Origin: Trichosporon coremiiforme | Lineage: Eukaryota > Basidiomycota > Tremellomycetes > Trichosporonales > Trichosporonaceae | Reading direction: 5' to 3' | Length of the DNA: 64,000 nucleotides | Assembly (NCBI GenBank): GCA_039545355.1 | Contig: BCJJ01000017.1 | Span: 830,764-894,763, forward strand | Shown here: positions 33,735-45,136 of the stretch, piece by piece | How positions within the stretch are numbered: position 1 is the first letter of the stretch | Layout of the letters: each line of letters starts with the position of its first letter | Position numbers and translations under genes: made by a program | The notes under the pieces: generated by a model | What the model saw: the letters and a program-made list of their open reading frames with translations, nothing else | The model's database searches: none | Told to the model about the DNA's origin: nothing

Positions 33735-36700
33735 TCACTTGTCGTAGACGACACGGCCGCCGACCCAGGCGTAGCGATAGTTGCCCTGGTACCAGTTACG
33801 GAAGGACTTGCGGTCGGCGATGCAGGGCGCGCTCGCCCAGCTGCCGCCGAGGACGGTGTAGTGCTTGCCGTCAAAAAAGTCGCTCGAGTAGCCGGGGTAC
33901 AGCGTGCTGTGCTCATAGCCCTCGTAGGGCATGAAGGGAGTCGAGGTCCACTCCCACACACCACCGTTGTGGCCATGGCACTTCTCGTGCTCATCGGTGG
34001 TGAGCGTGGCCGGCACAGGGTGCCAGTTCTTGAAGCCCGTGTTGGCGTTCAGGCCAGTCGGGCGAGGACCCTCGGGGGTCTCCCAGAGAGCGCGGAGCTC
34101 GGCCTCGGTCGGCAGGCGGCCGCCCTTCCACTCGGCAAAGGCGGCGATCTCGTCGCGGCTCGCCATCAAGGGCCAGGCCCCGGCGTACTCCATCGAGACG
34201 GGGCCGTAGACGGAGCGCACAGCCCATTCGTCCCCGTCGCGGACCCAGCTAGCGGGTGCCGTGGTCGCGGTGAGACCAGCGAGACGGCCGGTCTTCTCGA
34301 GGTAGGTAATGTACTCCTGGTTAGTGATGGGGAGGGCATCGGCCTCGAAGGCGGCCACGCGCTCGACATGCTTGGGGTGCTCGCAGTCCCAACCAAACTC
34401 CTGATTGGGGTCGAGAGGCTTCGAGTCCTCAGACTCGGGGTCATCGTGGCCGAGCGTCACCTGGGTGGCGGGAACGTCGATGATCGTCTTGGCTCCGATC
34501 TTCTGCGCCTTGGCGGCGGACTCGGCCCAATGGCGAGACAGAACCTGCCAGTCGGGCTCGGGTCCAGGAGGGAGCGTCAGAGGCGACTGCAGGAGCATGT
34601 ACAGGAGGGTCTCGGCGTGCATCGCCTCGTGCTCGTAAGCCATGAAGATGCTGCGCGCCTCAAGTCGGGTCAGGGGGCGCTTCTCGGCCTCATCGTACAG
34701 CATGCGGAGGCGCTGGCGGACGTTGTTGCGGAACGTGAGGATCTCGTCGAGCGAGGGCCAGTCCTCGGGCCGCGTGGGGACCTCCGAGTGAGGGTGAATC
34801 TGGCTGGGATCGTCGACGTCGGGGTCGATACCGCGCTCGAAAATGTCCTTAAAGTGGGTGGGCTCTGACGGGCCACCGGGCAAGAGGCGGGTCAGGTAAA
34901 TGTCCAAGAAGGTGGGGATGTGGCCAAGGTAAAACAGGCAGATGTGGCGCAGGTCGATTGGCTTCTGGTGCAACATCGCGGGAGGAATCATGTCGAGCGT
35001 GATGTGGTCCCACATGCGCCACATGGCCTGCCACTCGTCCCAGGTGGGAACAGTGGGTCCGAGCAGGCGATCGACCGCGCCGCCAGTGAAGCGAACGTCG
35101 GGACGCTCGAGCAGCCACAGACGGTACTCGCTATCAGGCGCCTTCCACGAGTCGACGACACGCAGGTCAGCCTGGTTGAACATGTCGAGCGCCTCGGGGA
35201 CAGAGTACTGCAGGTCAGCACCGTCATGACCTACGACCAACCTTGTAGCTCCACTCGATCTGGAGGAGTTCATCCTTGGCGAGTTCAATGTCTTCGTTGT
35301 GCTCCGGCAGGTGGATCTTCTGATCCTTCTTGGAGCGGAAGTATGCCTCATGGCGACCTAGACGTTAGTACTCATCCGACAAGCGAAGCCTATACACTCA
35401 CCGAGCTTCTCATTGTAGCGCCCGACGAACTCGACGGTGCGCTCATCGTCGGTCTTGGGCATGGGAAGGCCAAGTTCCTGAAGCGCGACGTCCCAGCCGT
35501 GCTCCTCAAAGGCGCGGGTGTGACCAGAGGGGTCATTGTATGCAGCCTCTATCTTGCGGCGGCCCTCGGGTCCGGGGGCGGGGCGGCCGTCGAGACCGAG
35601 CAGAATCGTGTCACCCTGCTTCAGAGGAATCGACTTGAGGAACGGGGCGGCTTCGTCGCGCTCAAAGTTACCAAGCGACGAACCGAGGAACATGACGTGC
35701 AGCGGGCGGGGCGCCTCTGGACCACTGTCTTCGCTGGGGGTCGAGCCCGGGGCAAAGTGGCTCTGAGTGTCAATAGTCTCAAGCTTGCCAGGAAGCTTGT
35801 CGGACGTCTCGGACGGGGCAGTCACGGGCTCATCACCTTCGACCACCGAAGGAGGCAGGGGCGTGGTGTCGAGCGCCGGCGTCATGAGGTCATGACTGAG
35901 CGTCGACGCAGGCGACATGGCGATGCCGGGCTCCTCTTCCGAGACATCGGGGGAGCGCTGGCCAGAGCTGAGGGCGGCGAGACCGCCGTCGCGGACAAGC
36001 TCAAGACCGGCAAAGTAGTCGGCATGGAGACCAACGCTGTTAATACGGCCGCTAAAGGCGGGGCCGAATTGGTCGTCCATCTGGCCGAGGACACGCTCGA
36101 GCTCGGGGCGCGAGAGATCGAGAGCGTGGTAAGTCACGGACGGGTCAGTGCTCTCGGGCACAGTGTCCGCGACAGCGGTGAGGAAGTGAGCGGTCTTGCG
36201 GAGGGCACCGGCGCCGAGCTCGACAATGTCCCAGCCGGCGTCAACGCCAGAGGCCAAACCCTCCTCGCCGTTGACACCGTTATTCCACTTGCCAAGGGCA
36301 GCGTCTCCCCAGCGGGCCGGCCTCCACCGAGACCTGGGGGCATGGCGCCGGTGCGACTGGTCGTCCTTGTCCTTGGACGGGAACCCCATGGCGCCGGTAA
36401 TCTCATGTCCGTGATTCTTGATCAGGTTGAGCTCGTCCGCAAATAGATAATACTCGGGGGCGGATGAAGTAATGCCGTCGTAGAGGCTGAAGAATGAGTC
36501 AGCCAAGTCAGGGAACGGAAGGCTGGCTGAGTCAACTCACCGCAAGCCCTTCTCCGAGTAGAGAACAACAGTCGGCACCGAGCGTCGGTATGACCAGCGC
36601 TTGTCCTCCTCAGTGTCGCCGGGGACGACAGGCTTCTCGGTGCCAAGAAGGCTGCGCTCGATTTGGTCGCGGAGCGACTCTGGAGGCGTGTTGGTGGCGC

Positions 36701-36737
36701 TCACCGCCGGGAGCGTGTAGATGTGGCTTGCTGACAT
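33735..36737 (-). CDS. EGT1: Egt1 ergothioneine biosynthesis fusion protein (EgtD-EgtB)
   Basis: Four exons: 36541-36737, 35402-36486, 35242-35357 and 33735-35207, giving 956 aa. The N-terminal half (about residues 55-440) is the EgtD histidine-betaine methyltransferase domain (VLYSEKGLRLYDGIT, EYYLFADELNLI, DIVELGAGALRKTAHFL, FLGSSLGNFERDEA). The second half is EgtB-like: a DinB-type domain with the iron ligand motif HX3HXE (HEAMHAE, near 658-664) and a C-terminal formylglycine-generating-enzyme fold (EWKGGRLPTEAE, NTGFKNWHPVP, GGVWEWTS, GGSWAS). Fungal Egt1 trimethylates histidine and couples the betaine to cysteine to form the sulfoxide precursor of ergothioneine. The EgtD part carries a Ser/Pro-rich insertion (about 260-310), making it longer than the yeast-like form of about 770 aa. 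The third intron has a GTTGGT donor, unusual for this window. A TTTATAAAG sits about 45 bp upstream of the ATG. Confidence 0.93.
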
Positions 36738-38377
36738 GGCGGGTGGGTGATGTGGAGAAGGGCAGTGCCGTTGAGGAGCTTGGTCTTTATAAAGAACGTT
36801 GGCTGGTTGAGCAGCTCTGGAGGAGTGGTGTTAGCCTGGGGGAAGAGCAAAGAGGAAGCAGATGAGGAGAGAAACGTGTTACGCTTCCAATCAATAACAA
36901 GGACGGACACTTGTAGGCCGGAGGACAGGGCATACGGCCCCGACAGCACGGCCAGAGACGCCCAGGATGCATGAGACAAGGTTGAGGCTAAGATGCGGTC
37001 CTCGGTACTGGGTTTGGGCCGGATCTCGACTCAGTCCCATCGCAGGCACACTTGTAATTTAGCAGCTATCAGCGTGGGCACGGGGGCACGCCGAGGCGCG
37101 AGAGCAGAGGGCGTGAAGGGGGGCTATGGGGACATGGAACGGTGTTAGGCGCCTGATAACGCACGAGGTGACCGATTGTTCCTTTCGTCTCTGCGGCTGG
37201 CAGCGCCTGACAACTGACTACGATGCACAGGGACTAGAGCGAGCCGGAAGTGACGTAATGTTCTGTCGCCCCGTGCCCCACGGATTCACGGCGAACATCG
37301 GTCCACTCGGCCATCGACCTCGTCCTCGCAACCCCGCAGGCATCAGGCATCGTAGGCAAGGGCCAGGATATCAGCTCCCACAACATCTGCCCCCGAATTG
37401 CCGTATAGCTGTGAGAACGGTTCATGGGCATTCCAAATTCCGGTTGCGAACCCGAACGAGGGTCCTGCGAAAACGCTTGTTGGTGGGCTGTGGGTGGGCT
37501 TCAGACCCCAGTGACGAGGCGGACGCTGCGGGGCCGTCGTCTCGGCGTGCAACCGCCAAGGACGAGGACAGGGTCGAAGCCTGATCAGGTGGACAGCTCG
37601 TTTAGGACAGATCAATCGTCAGACGTCCACTCCACTCGAAACAAAACGAAGGACGATACAACACATCGTTCTTTCGACCATAGATAAAGTGGTGAGCACG
37701 CCATCGAATATTATCTTATCATCACCTATTGGAAAACAACACCTCGTCCTCGGCTATCAACATCTACATCTTGAAAACCTGGGACAGGAGGACGATGAAC
37801 ACCGAGAATGAAAGTACCACATGCATCACAATGTCACAGCAGTCGCGGGTGACCATTGACGCCTTGCATGCCATGCGCTACAACCTTTGACTCGGGACTC
37901 AATTGGGCCATCAGACAGCAGCCTTGAGCAATCATAGCGTGTCGGCGGGCGATGTGCACGCTGTAGCACACGGGGCATAGCACCTAGAGTAGGAAGCACT
38001 GAGTGCTTTGCGCGACTCCAGCTCCGACATCCAGAACTCCTTCCCACCTTGCTCCCACCTTAGATATCGAACGCAGGTCCTTTAGCTCCGCCGTCCCCTG
38101 AGCAACTAGCTCTACCTCGGGGTGGGTCATCGTTGCATGAAGGGATGCGCGTGACAGCGAAGACAGGATCGCTCAGACCTATTTTCGGACAACAGTCGAC
38201 CGGTCACGCATCGCAGCTGCTACTCGTGCTCGTTTCGTCTATCGCCCGTCTCCCCCGCTCTTCCAGATGGACTTCGTCGGTCTGTTCTTCGTTTATCGTT
38301 CTCACTCTTCCAAATCATTATACCTGGGCAACTCGCAAAAACCCAAAAGCTAGGCTGGGAGTAACTGAATACTCTCT
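36738..38377. other. Intergenic region containing the EGT1 promoter, left of tRNA-Leu
   Basis: No protein gene was recognised. The first part holds the EGT1 promoter, with a TATA-like TTATAAAG at about 36,786. The last 45 bases carry the hairpin trailer and T-run of the minus-strand tRNA-Leu at 38378. Confidence 0.5.
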
Positions 38378-38470
38378 TGACGAGAGTGGGATTCGAACCC
38401 ACGTCCGAAGACTGCGGAGATGATTTGAGTCACCTTAACACAGCGCCTTAGACCGCTCGGCCATCTCGCC
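38378..38470 (-). tRNA. tRNA-Leu(AAG) with intron, second copy
   Basis: The mature tRNA sequence is the same as that of the copy at 28021-28114 in every stem and loop I compared: anticodon AAG, anticodon stem CTGTG/CGCAG, T loop TTCGAAT. The intron differs in sequence and is 15 nt (begins TGACTC, ends CATCT). The 21 nt immediately 3' of the tRNA are identical to the other copy, while sequence further out and on the 5' side is unrelated. T-runs about 30 and 37 nt downstream are likely Pol III terminators. Confidence 0.95.
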
Positions 38471-38849
38471 TACGAGGATCACATTGCAGCGTTGGAATAT
38501 GTTCATGGCGCCGCAAAATAGAGCGAAGTAGGGTATTTGGCAGCTAGAGATTGCGGCGAAACACGCGATAGGAGATGCCAATGCTTCCAGAGACTGAAGG
38601 AAGTTTGAGAAGGTTTGTTGAGAGACACACATACGTGGAAGGGGCGCAGTGGTGAGTAACCTGAAACGAGCGGGGGGGATCGAGTTTAGCAGAACGATAT
38701 GTAGAGATTCGTGGCGGTGCATCAGGGATGTTGCTGTTACAGGTCCACGTCTCGCGGGTGCATGCATCGGTATCTAAGAAGGGGTATGTGCTTGTGCGAT
38801 GATCGATGAACAGGTGCTAATACTTCTTGTTCTGCGTGTTGCAGTCTAT

Positions 38850-41063
38850 CTACTCTTCGTCACTAGTGTCCACATTGATGGGGCGGCCGCCGCGCGATCT
38901 CGGCTTCGCCGGGCCCTCCTCATCACTCGATGAATCCGTATCGGTCTCGTACTCGCTCTCATCGTCGTAGCCATGAACGGCTGAAGGCTTGACCTTCTCG
39001 CCGCGCATCATAGCCATCTGGCCGGCGAGAGTGTCCTCCTCGGGCTCGGAGATGTCGTCATCCGAATCGTCCGAAAGCTCAGGAGGGTCCTGAACACGAA
39101 GCATCACGGGCTTCTGCACGTCGGCCCCGACAAGCGAATCGCTGACGAAGTGAGCGACAAAGGAGTAGAGGTTGGCCTGAGGAGGGGCCTGGAACTGGAG
39201 TTTGAACTCCTTGAACTCTCCGGGAGTTCCATCGGGGTTGGGAAGGGGAATCTCGCTGTTGCGGGTCGGCTGAACAATAACTTTGTTCAGCTTGGAGTCG
39301 CCGAGAAGCACGTGGTAGCGGGGAACACGGTTACCGGGCCACCGGGGGGCGTGAAGGTATCCAGCAGTGATCGGCTTGGTCGACTTCGAGGACTTAGAGA
39401 CCACCGGCTTCTCGTCGGCGGCAGTGGCCTTACCGTTGGCCTTAACAGCAGGAACAGGGTAGGCAAAGCGGGCCTTGTAGTTGAGCGACACGATAGATCC
39501 AGGGGGAACGATTTTCTCGTCCTCAACCCTGAACTCGACGTCCTTGATCTCCAACCGCGGCCAAGTCTTCGCAACCTGACGCGCCTCCTCCTGTCCCTTG
39601 ACATCGGCCGCGAGCCACTTCTCCAGCCAGCGCTGTCCCTCGGCACCGGTAATGATGGCCATGTCCTGAGCCTCCTCAAGAGAGATGCCAGGGAACTGGG
39701 CGAGTCCGGACACGCCCAGGGGGATACCCTGGGCGAGGGCAGACTGCAGGCGAAGGCACATCAGAGAGCAGTTGAGCCAGTTGTGGGCGAGGGCGATGTT
39801 CGAGAGGGCGTGGATCAGGGGTGGGGTAGCGCGGAGCACCTCGAGCTGCTCCTCCTCCAGCTCGGGGTCAAGCTTCAGGCGGAAGAGCTGGGCCCAGAGA
39901 AGTGCGCGGGCGCGGCGTCCAACAGCGGTGGTGACAGAGGTCCGAGAGTCGCGGGACATTGTGGGGTCCTCCTCGATACCGAGCTCCTTGCGCTTCTCGT
40001 CCAGAACCTTCTCGAGCTCCTCGATCTTCGCCTGGCGCTCCTTGCGAGCCTTCTTTCCGCCCTTGGACTTCTTGCCGAGGATGGGAACGTACTCAAGAGC
40101 GGACGACAGAATGGTGACAAGGGACAGGAAGTCGGTGTCCTCACGAAGCTGGTGGAAGAAGAGCTCGGCGGTGCCGTTGAGAACACCGTCACGAGTCAGG
40201 CTACGCTGACGGAACCACCAGCGGCCCACTAGCCAGGGAATGCCGAATCCGAGGACGAGACCATACGCAAGCAGGACGAGAGCCTGGCTGTTGCCCTCGA
40301 CGACCCACTTGGGGATAGCGATCTTGTCCTCGCGCTGCTGAGGTCCATCCGGGTTCCCGTACTTCTGCAGGTTCTCGCGCGTGGCCTCGTCGGTGAGGGA
40401 CTTGTACGCCTTGGTGATGTCAACGAACTTGGCCTCGGCCATCTCCATCGTCTCGTTGGCACCGAGCTTAATCTTGTCCGGATGGCTGCTCGTTAGAGAA
40501 CCCTCCTTCGGCAGCAATCTTACAATTTCAGAGAGAGCTTCTTGTAGTGCTTCTTGATCTGCTTCTCCGACGAGCTGGTCGACAGTCCCAGGATCTCGAA
40601 GGGGTCATAGATAGAAAGTTCAGGAAGCGGAGGCGCATGGTAAAGGTTGTACGCCAGGTAAGCGAAGAGGGCCCAGCCCAAAAGGAGAGGAAGAACGCGC
40701 TTAGTCAAGCGCTTCCTGTGCTTGATACTTCGCAGCCGCTTCACTCGAACAGTGTTGTCGCGGCATTCTGTACATGTGCACAGGGATTTGATCGAAGTGT
40801 CTGTGGGTTGGACACCAAAACAACAATGACAGACCGCGCAGAACGAGGGCGTCGATGCAGTAGAGAGGAGATAATGCAGGCGGCGATGTTCCAGCGAGAA
40901 GGAGACGTGTCAGTGGATGCTGCAAGCGGACGGCGGACCGTGACTCACCTGTAGGTTCTGTGCGGAGGGTGTAGAAGGTGGCTGGAATGAGAATGAGGCC
41001 GAGGCAGGTGACGCCGAAGTACGAGGCGAGCGACCCCGATTCGTCGTAGGAGATGCCTGGCAT
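38850..41063 (-). CDS. SEC63: Sec63, ER translocon J-domain protein
   Basis: Three exons: 40949-41063, 40524-40767 and 38850-40485, giving 664 aa, the usual Sec63 length. Transmembrane segments: GVTCLGLILIPATFYTL (about 16-33), VLPLLLGWALFAYLAYNLY (about 58-78) and ALVLLAYGLVLGFGIPWLVG (about 190). The lumenal J domain lies between TM2 and TM3 (YDPFEILGLSTSSSEKQIKK), and its HPD motif (121-123) is created across the second splice site (KFHPDKI). The rest is the cytosolic Sec63/Brl domain with a coiled segment, and the tail is acidic (SEPEEDTL, DTDSSSDEEGP, VDTSDEE), as in proteins that bind Sec62. Sec63 recruits BiP/Kar2 to the Sec61 channel for post-translational import into the ER. Intron 1 (181 nt) is long for this genome, intron 2 is 38 nt. 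Divergent from COX13. Confidence 0.94.
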
Positions 41064-41460
41064 CGTATGCCCGGGCTTTTAGCTGAAAGGGATGAAGGTG
41101 ATGAAGGAGTGTGTTGGAATGCGGGAGTTGGTTGTCGATCCGAAACGCAAAGACGTGGCCTGCCCGCAAGCTGCGACACGCTTGCCTCAAACGTACGTGG
41201 CGGAGCTCACCTCATCGATTTCGGAAGCTTATCCGGCCCCCCCCCCCCGCCAAGGGGACCACGAGTGCCACAAGCGAGAAGCTACCATATTACCGTCACC
41301 ATGCAGAGGCGCTCACCCAGGAAGATGGCTCCGAATCCATCCGCCAGGTGATGCATGGAGCTCCCGCGGATTGGCTCGCTGCTCGTCGCCAACTGAGAAC
41401 ACCTCGTTGCTGCATTGCTGCTTGTCTACAACTCACCACTCTTCCTCCTAGCCGTCCACA
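41064..41460. promoter_or_regulatory. Divergent promoter region of SEC63 and COX13
   Basis: This 397-bp interval lies between two start codons on opposite strands and must contain both promoters. It includes a run of 12 C (41237-41248). No specific factor-binding site is evident. Confidence 0.5.
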
Positions 41461-42196
41461 ATGCTCCGCGCCACCCGCCCCGCTACCCTCGTCGCCCGTC
41501 AGGCCCGCCTCTACTCGACCAAGGCCGAGTCGACTCTCGGCAACGAGTTCACCTCGGAGCGCGCTGCTACTGCCGCCCACGCCAAGCGTGCGTATCATGA
41601 ACCGGCTCTCCCTCTGCCAACCACGATCCCGGCATACCTCGCATTCCGAGCACTTCGCCTGTCGTCGAGGAGAGCCGACGCTCACACGTAGAAGAATTGG
41701 AACTTGAGCTGACTTTGCGCAGAGACCACCGAGCTCTGGAAGAAGATCTCGTATGTCAATTTCGGCGAGCATTTCACTTAGCCGACGTCACGAGAACATT
41801 AACGCTAACCTTTAGCTTCTTCGTCTGCATCCCCGCCTGCATCGCCGGTGGCTGGTGGACCTACAAGCTCGAGTCCGACCACGAGCACCACCTCCAGCAC
41901 ATCCGTGACGAGAACGGAGGCCACCTCCCTGCTCCCCCTCACTACGAGTACCTCAACATGCGGTGAGTTTCAATGCAGCGGGACCGTACGACCTCGTCTG
42001 GCGCGCAACAGTCAGCTGGAGGCATGGCCAGTAGTTGTTGCTTTCAGTGCCGAGGACAACTTGCACGTTGATCTGTCGTTGGACCCCGAATCACGAGCTT
42101 GACTGACACCTCAGCACCAAGCCCTTCCCCTGGGGAATGCAGTCGCTCTTCTTCAACCCCGAGGTCAACACCCCCGTCGGCGCTGATGAGGAGTAA
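41461..42196 (+). CDS. COX13: Cytochrome c oxidase subunit VIa
   Basis: Four exons: 41461-41587, 41723-41750 (28 nt), 41816-41962 and 42115-42196, giving 127 aa. The N-terminus (MLRATRPATLVARQARLYSTKA) is a mitochondrial presequence rich in Arg and Ser/Thr. Then QTTELWKKISFFVCIPACIAGGWWTYKLE covers the single inner-membrane helix, and the end (HYEYLNMRTKPFPWG, QSLFFNP) is the hallmark of subunit VIa (Cox13 in yeast). It is a peripheral, regulatory subunit of respiratory complex IV that helps dimer stability and allosteric ATP/ADP control. The introns are longer than most in this window (135, 65 and 152 nt); the third junction (ATGCG|C) recreates NMRTKPFPWG, which supports the model. Divergent from SEC63. 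Confidence 0.93.
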
Positions 42197-42655
42197 ACAT
42201 TGCACCGCGGCAATAATATTAAAATGCATGGATCTCAATTGTCATAAGGCATTTGATGGATGGACTACGGAATTGACAGGCGGATTGAGCACAGTCTCGT
42301 CGGAAAACGTTGAGCGAGGGAGATGGGGATGCGTGCAGGACGAGGGATATCACTCGCGGTGCTTTCAGAGCCCAAGGCTGTCAATGAGCGCCAGTATGAT
42401 GGTTTGGGAGGAGGCGCGAGGCGTATCCGGGTTGTCATGGCGGCGTTCGTTGCCCGCGAGATTCCGGAAGATATCATCGGAATGAGAACGGTCAAAGTCA
42501 AGGCACGGCTCTGTGATGTCGGTGATCTACGCGAGCTATTGTCAGTTCAGAGTGTTACTAGCTACCAAGACCACAACTTGATCATGAGCAGGGGTGTAAT
42601 GGTGCATAGTAATACAAAGCGAAGTGCAGTGAAGGTGTGGGGGGGCATCAGACAC

Positions 42656-43443
42656 TCAGACCTCCTCAAACTCGTCCTCATCCTCGTCATCGACGTCCAT
42701 AGCCTCTGCCGGTTTCGTTGGGGAGCCGTCCTTTAGCGATGACGTTGACGTCTGCTCCTGCGCCGGCGCGTCGCCTCCTTGGTCGCCTCCTTGGTCGCCA
42801 CCCTCGTCGCCAGCTGGCTTCTCAGCGCCTGTTGGGGTAGTGTCTTCGCCGCCGTCTCCACCGACAAGGAGAGAGACACCGCGCCCAACATCCTTGCGTA
42901 GCTTCTCAATCTCCTCCTTCACTCGGCGCGCCTCGGCGTCTCGTCGTCCCGCTGTCGCGACGTCGTCGCCGAGCAGGAGCGCCAAACGCAGCTCGTGCGC
43001 TGTATCGCGCAGTGCGCAAGCGGAGCGAACCAGTGAAGCAGTCTTCAGCTTCAGGTGCAGAGACGTCAGGTCGTGCGACGGCGGGTTTGTGCCAATCTGG
43101 AGTCAGCTAACCAAATATTGAAGCGAGGTGTGCTGAGACACAATCTAGAGGCGCAGGCAGGCTTGTTCGATGGCGAGGAATGGCGGCATGTAGTCGGAGC
43201 GCACCACATAGAAGCCACAGCACAAACCCATGTACTCACGTTTGACAGCTCCACAAGCTCTTGCAGCCCTTTCGCCATGTTTCCAACCTCCTCGTCCAAT
43301 CGCTTGTTCCATGTCTCGTATTGAGCCTCGAGCTGGTCCTTTTCGTCCTTGTCGATAGCTATCCGCCCACGGCCAACATTGGCTGATGGCAGGGCGGACG
43401 GGTTGAACGTATCGTACTTCCGTCGTCCTGGCGGTCCGCTCAT
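42656..43443 (-). CDS. MED22: Mediator subunit 22 (Med22/Srb6-like)
   Basis: Two exons: 43240-43443 and 42656-43096, giving 214 aa; the intron is 143 nt, with a GCTGAC branch before CCAG. The core KDEKDQLEAQYETWNKRLDEEV to LQELVELSNI, then TSLHLKLKTASLVRSA and LRDTAHELRLALLLGDD, fits the two-helix Med22 domain, which pairs with Med11 in the Mediator head that contacts RNA polymerase II. After it, a third helix (ARRVKEEIEKLRKDV) leads to a low-complexity tail with GGDQGGDQGGD repeats and an acidic end (DVDDEDEDEFEEV), which is longer than in most Med22 proteins. Family identity rests on pattern and length rather than on a unique motif. It is divergent from the RAD51 paralog, with 299 bp between start codons. 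Confidence 0.72.
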
Positions 43444-43742
43444 AGTGTTTGGTTGTCTCTAGATCTGGTCGCGGATCGCGATGCAAAAGGCGGTGTGACG
43501 AGCGGAGTGCTTATGCAATGATGTCTCCGAGACGAGTGCTCGTCGATGTTAGCAACAAGCAGCCATTATCGTATCGTTAAAGGGATGGCCGGATAAGGTG
43601 CGCGGCGGTGGAGGCTGTCCAGATGACGGGATTGTTGTTGTTAAGTGCCAGCCCCTTTCGTTGCAGGTCCGGGGACAACAACGCAACTCAACGACAAAAG
43701 GCACACACGTCCAGACCTCGGTACGCCGACGTGAACTCATCC

Positions 43743-45136
43743 ATGCTTCTCAAACGCCTGCAGCTCCCTCCGCATCTGGCGTCGGTCGTGCCTCTCCTCG
43801 GTAAGTTTAGCTGCTGACGATCGTTCGTGTTAACCGTCCCTCAGAGCCGGCTATCCTGACTACGGATCAGGTGGTCCTGACTCCTCGCTCGTCTTTGCGC
43901 GAGACGATACTGGGAAACTGGAGGAAGGAAGAGCGGAACTCGCCTCATGCTGCCGCGGCCGTCAAAGCCCTCGACGGGCTTGTGGCCGTTTGCCTCGAGA
44001 ACACAGGGGATGAGTTCGAGGTACACTATGAGTACGATCAGAAACAATGGGACGGCTTCGGCGTCATGGAGGACGTGTTCGCATCCTGGGATGGAAGGGG
44101 AGTCTTGAGCATTGCTGGGTCCAGGGGAACGGCTAAGAGTGTGAGCTGCTAGGATGATCTCCGGAGCTAATAACAGCTGTTGGCGCTGCACGCCACACTG
44201 CGGATACTGGTCGCTAATCCGGAGGCAACGGCGCACTGGATCGACACTGAGGGATCGTTTAATGCCGCGCGAGCAGAAGCGATTTTGGGCTCTATGAATG
44301 CACAAGTGGGCGTAGCGTGGTTAATTGTATTAACGCACAGGACGGGGTGCTGGATCGCCTTTCGGTGACGCCTGCGTTCACACTTGAGCCCGACTTATTC
44401 GATGCCATCTACGACCTGAGAGATAGAAATCCAAGCGTGCTTGTCATTGACAACATTGCGACTTTATTCAGGGACGGGTTAATGGGTGCGACATCACAGG
44501 GTAAGCTTTCAGTCTGGGTCAGCTCACAGCAGGCCATGCCGCCATGGTCGGGGCGATGGAAGAAGTGACTGCGCTCACCTATCGGAGTGGGATGCTCACT
44601 ATCGTAAGAAGCGCAGTGTGATCAAGCCACTCATTCGCAGCTCACGAATACAACCGCAGCTAGCGGACTCCGGAACGAGCGTTCTGCGTTCTCTGCGTCC
44701 AAAACCAAACCGTCCCTGGGTGTTTCATACACGTTCACCACTGACGTCGAGATTCTGCTCGAGAACTCTGCCAAGATCTTCGGTCTCGTCGACGCGGGCG
44801 AGCGCGAACGCGCGTCGAAACCTGGTCTCAGAGTGGTGATGGAGGTGCTGAAGAGCCGAGTATCGGTGAGACAGGGGCGAACGGGGCCAGGCTAATGTGC
44901 AGGAATCGGGGGCTTGGGCGATATTTGACACGGTACGTTCTTCGCATGCATAGCGCCGTTATTTTCAAACTGACGCTCAGGACGGAATCAAGCTGTACGA
45001 CATCGCAGCTGCTCCGCCCGAGAGCGAGGAGACAGTTGCGCGTTCTACAGGCGCCCCGACTGGTCGCCCGACGCATGGCGGTCTGGCACAGACGCTGTCG
45101 CCAGCGATACTTCCCCTTCAGGAGCGTCGTCGATGA
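43743..45136 (+). CDS. RAD51 paralog, RAD51D/Rad57-like recombination ATPase
   Basis: Eight exons: 43743-43800, 43845-44140, 44177-44305, 44341-44500, 44533-44603, 44641-44865, 44903-44932 and 44981-45136, giving 374 aa; all phases agree. The order of parts is that of RecA-fold RAD51 paralogs: a short helical N-terminus, the lead-in WDGFGVMEDVFASWDGRGVLSIAG, Walker A at 111-118, the HWIDTEGSF strand, Walker B SVLVIDN (D198), then EEVTALTYRSGMLTI and LTNTTAASG like the L2 region, and YTTDVEILLEN. Walker A reads GSRGTAKS, so the last glycine before Lys is Ala. RAD51 paralogs assist Rad51 filament formation in homologous recombination. Which paralog it is cannot be settled by eye; RAD51D is my best guess. 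An in-frame ATG at 43623 could extend the N-terminus by 40 residues, but it does not look family-like. Confidence 0.75.

Noticed and set aside
34920..36446. 508-codon plus-strand open frame opposite EGT1
   Set aside because: Same codon-bias shadow effect; the minus strand shows both EgtD and EgtB domains with conserved residues.
33735..36737. A thiol-metabolism gene cluster formed by DUG3 and EGT1
   Set aside because: They are 28 kb apart with many unrelated housekeeping genes between them; co-location is most likely chance.
39150..40232. 360-codon plus-strand open frame opposite SEC63
   Set aside because: Composition is a shadow of biased codons; the minus strand has TM segments, J domain and Sec63 domain.
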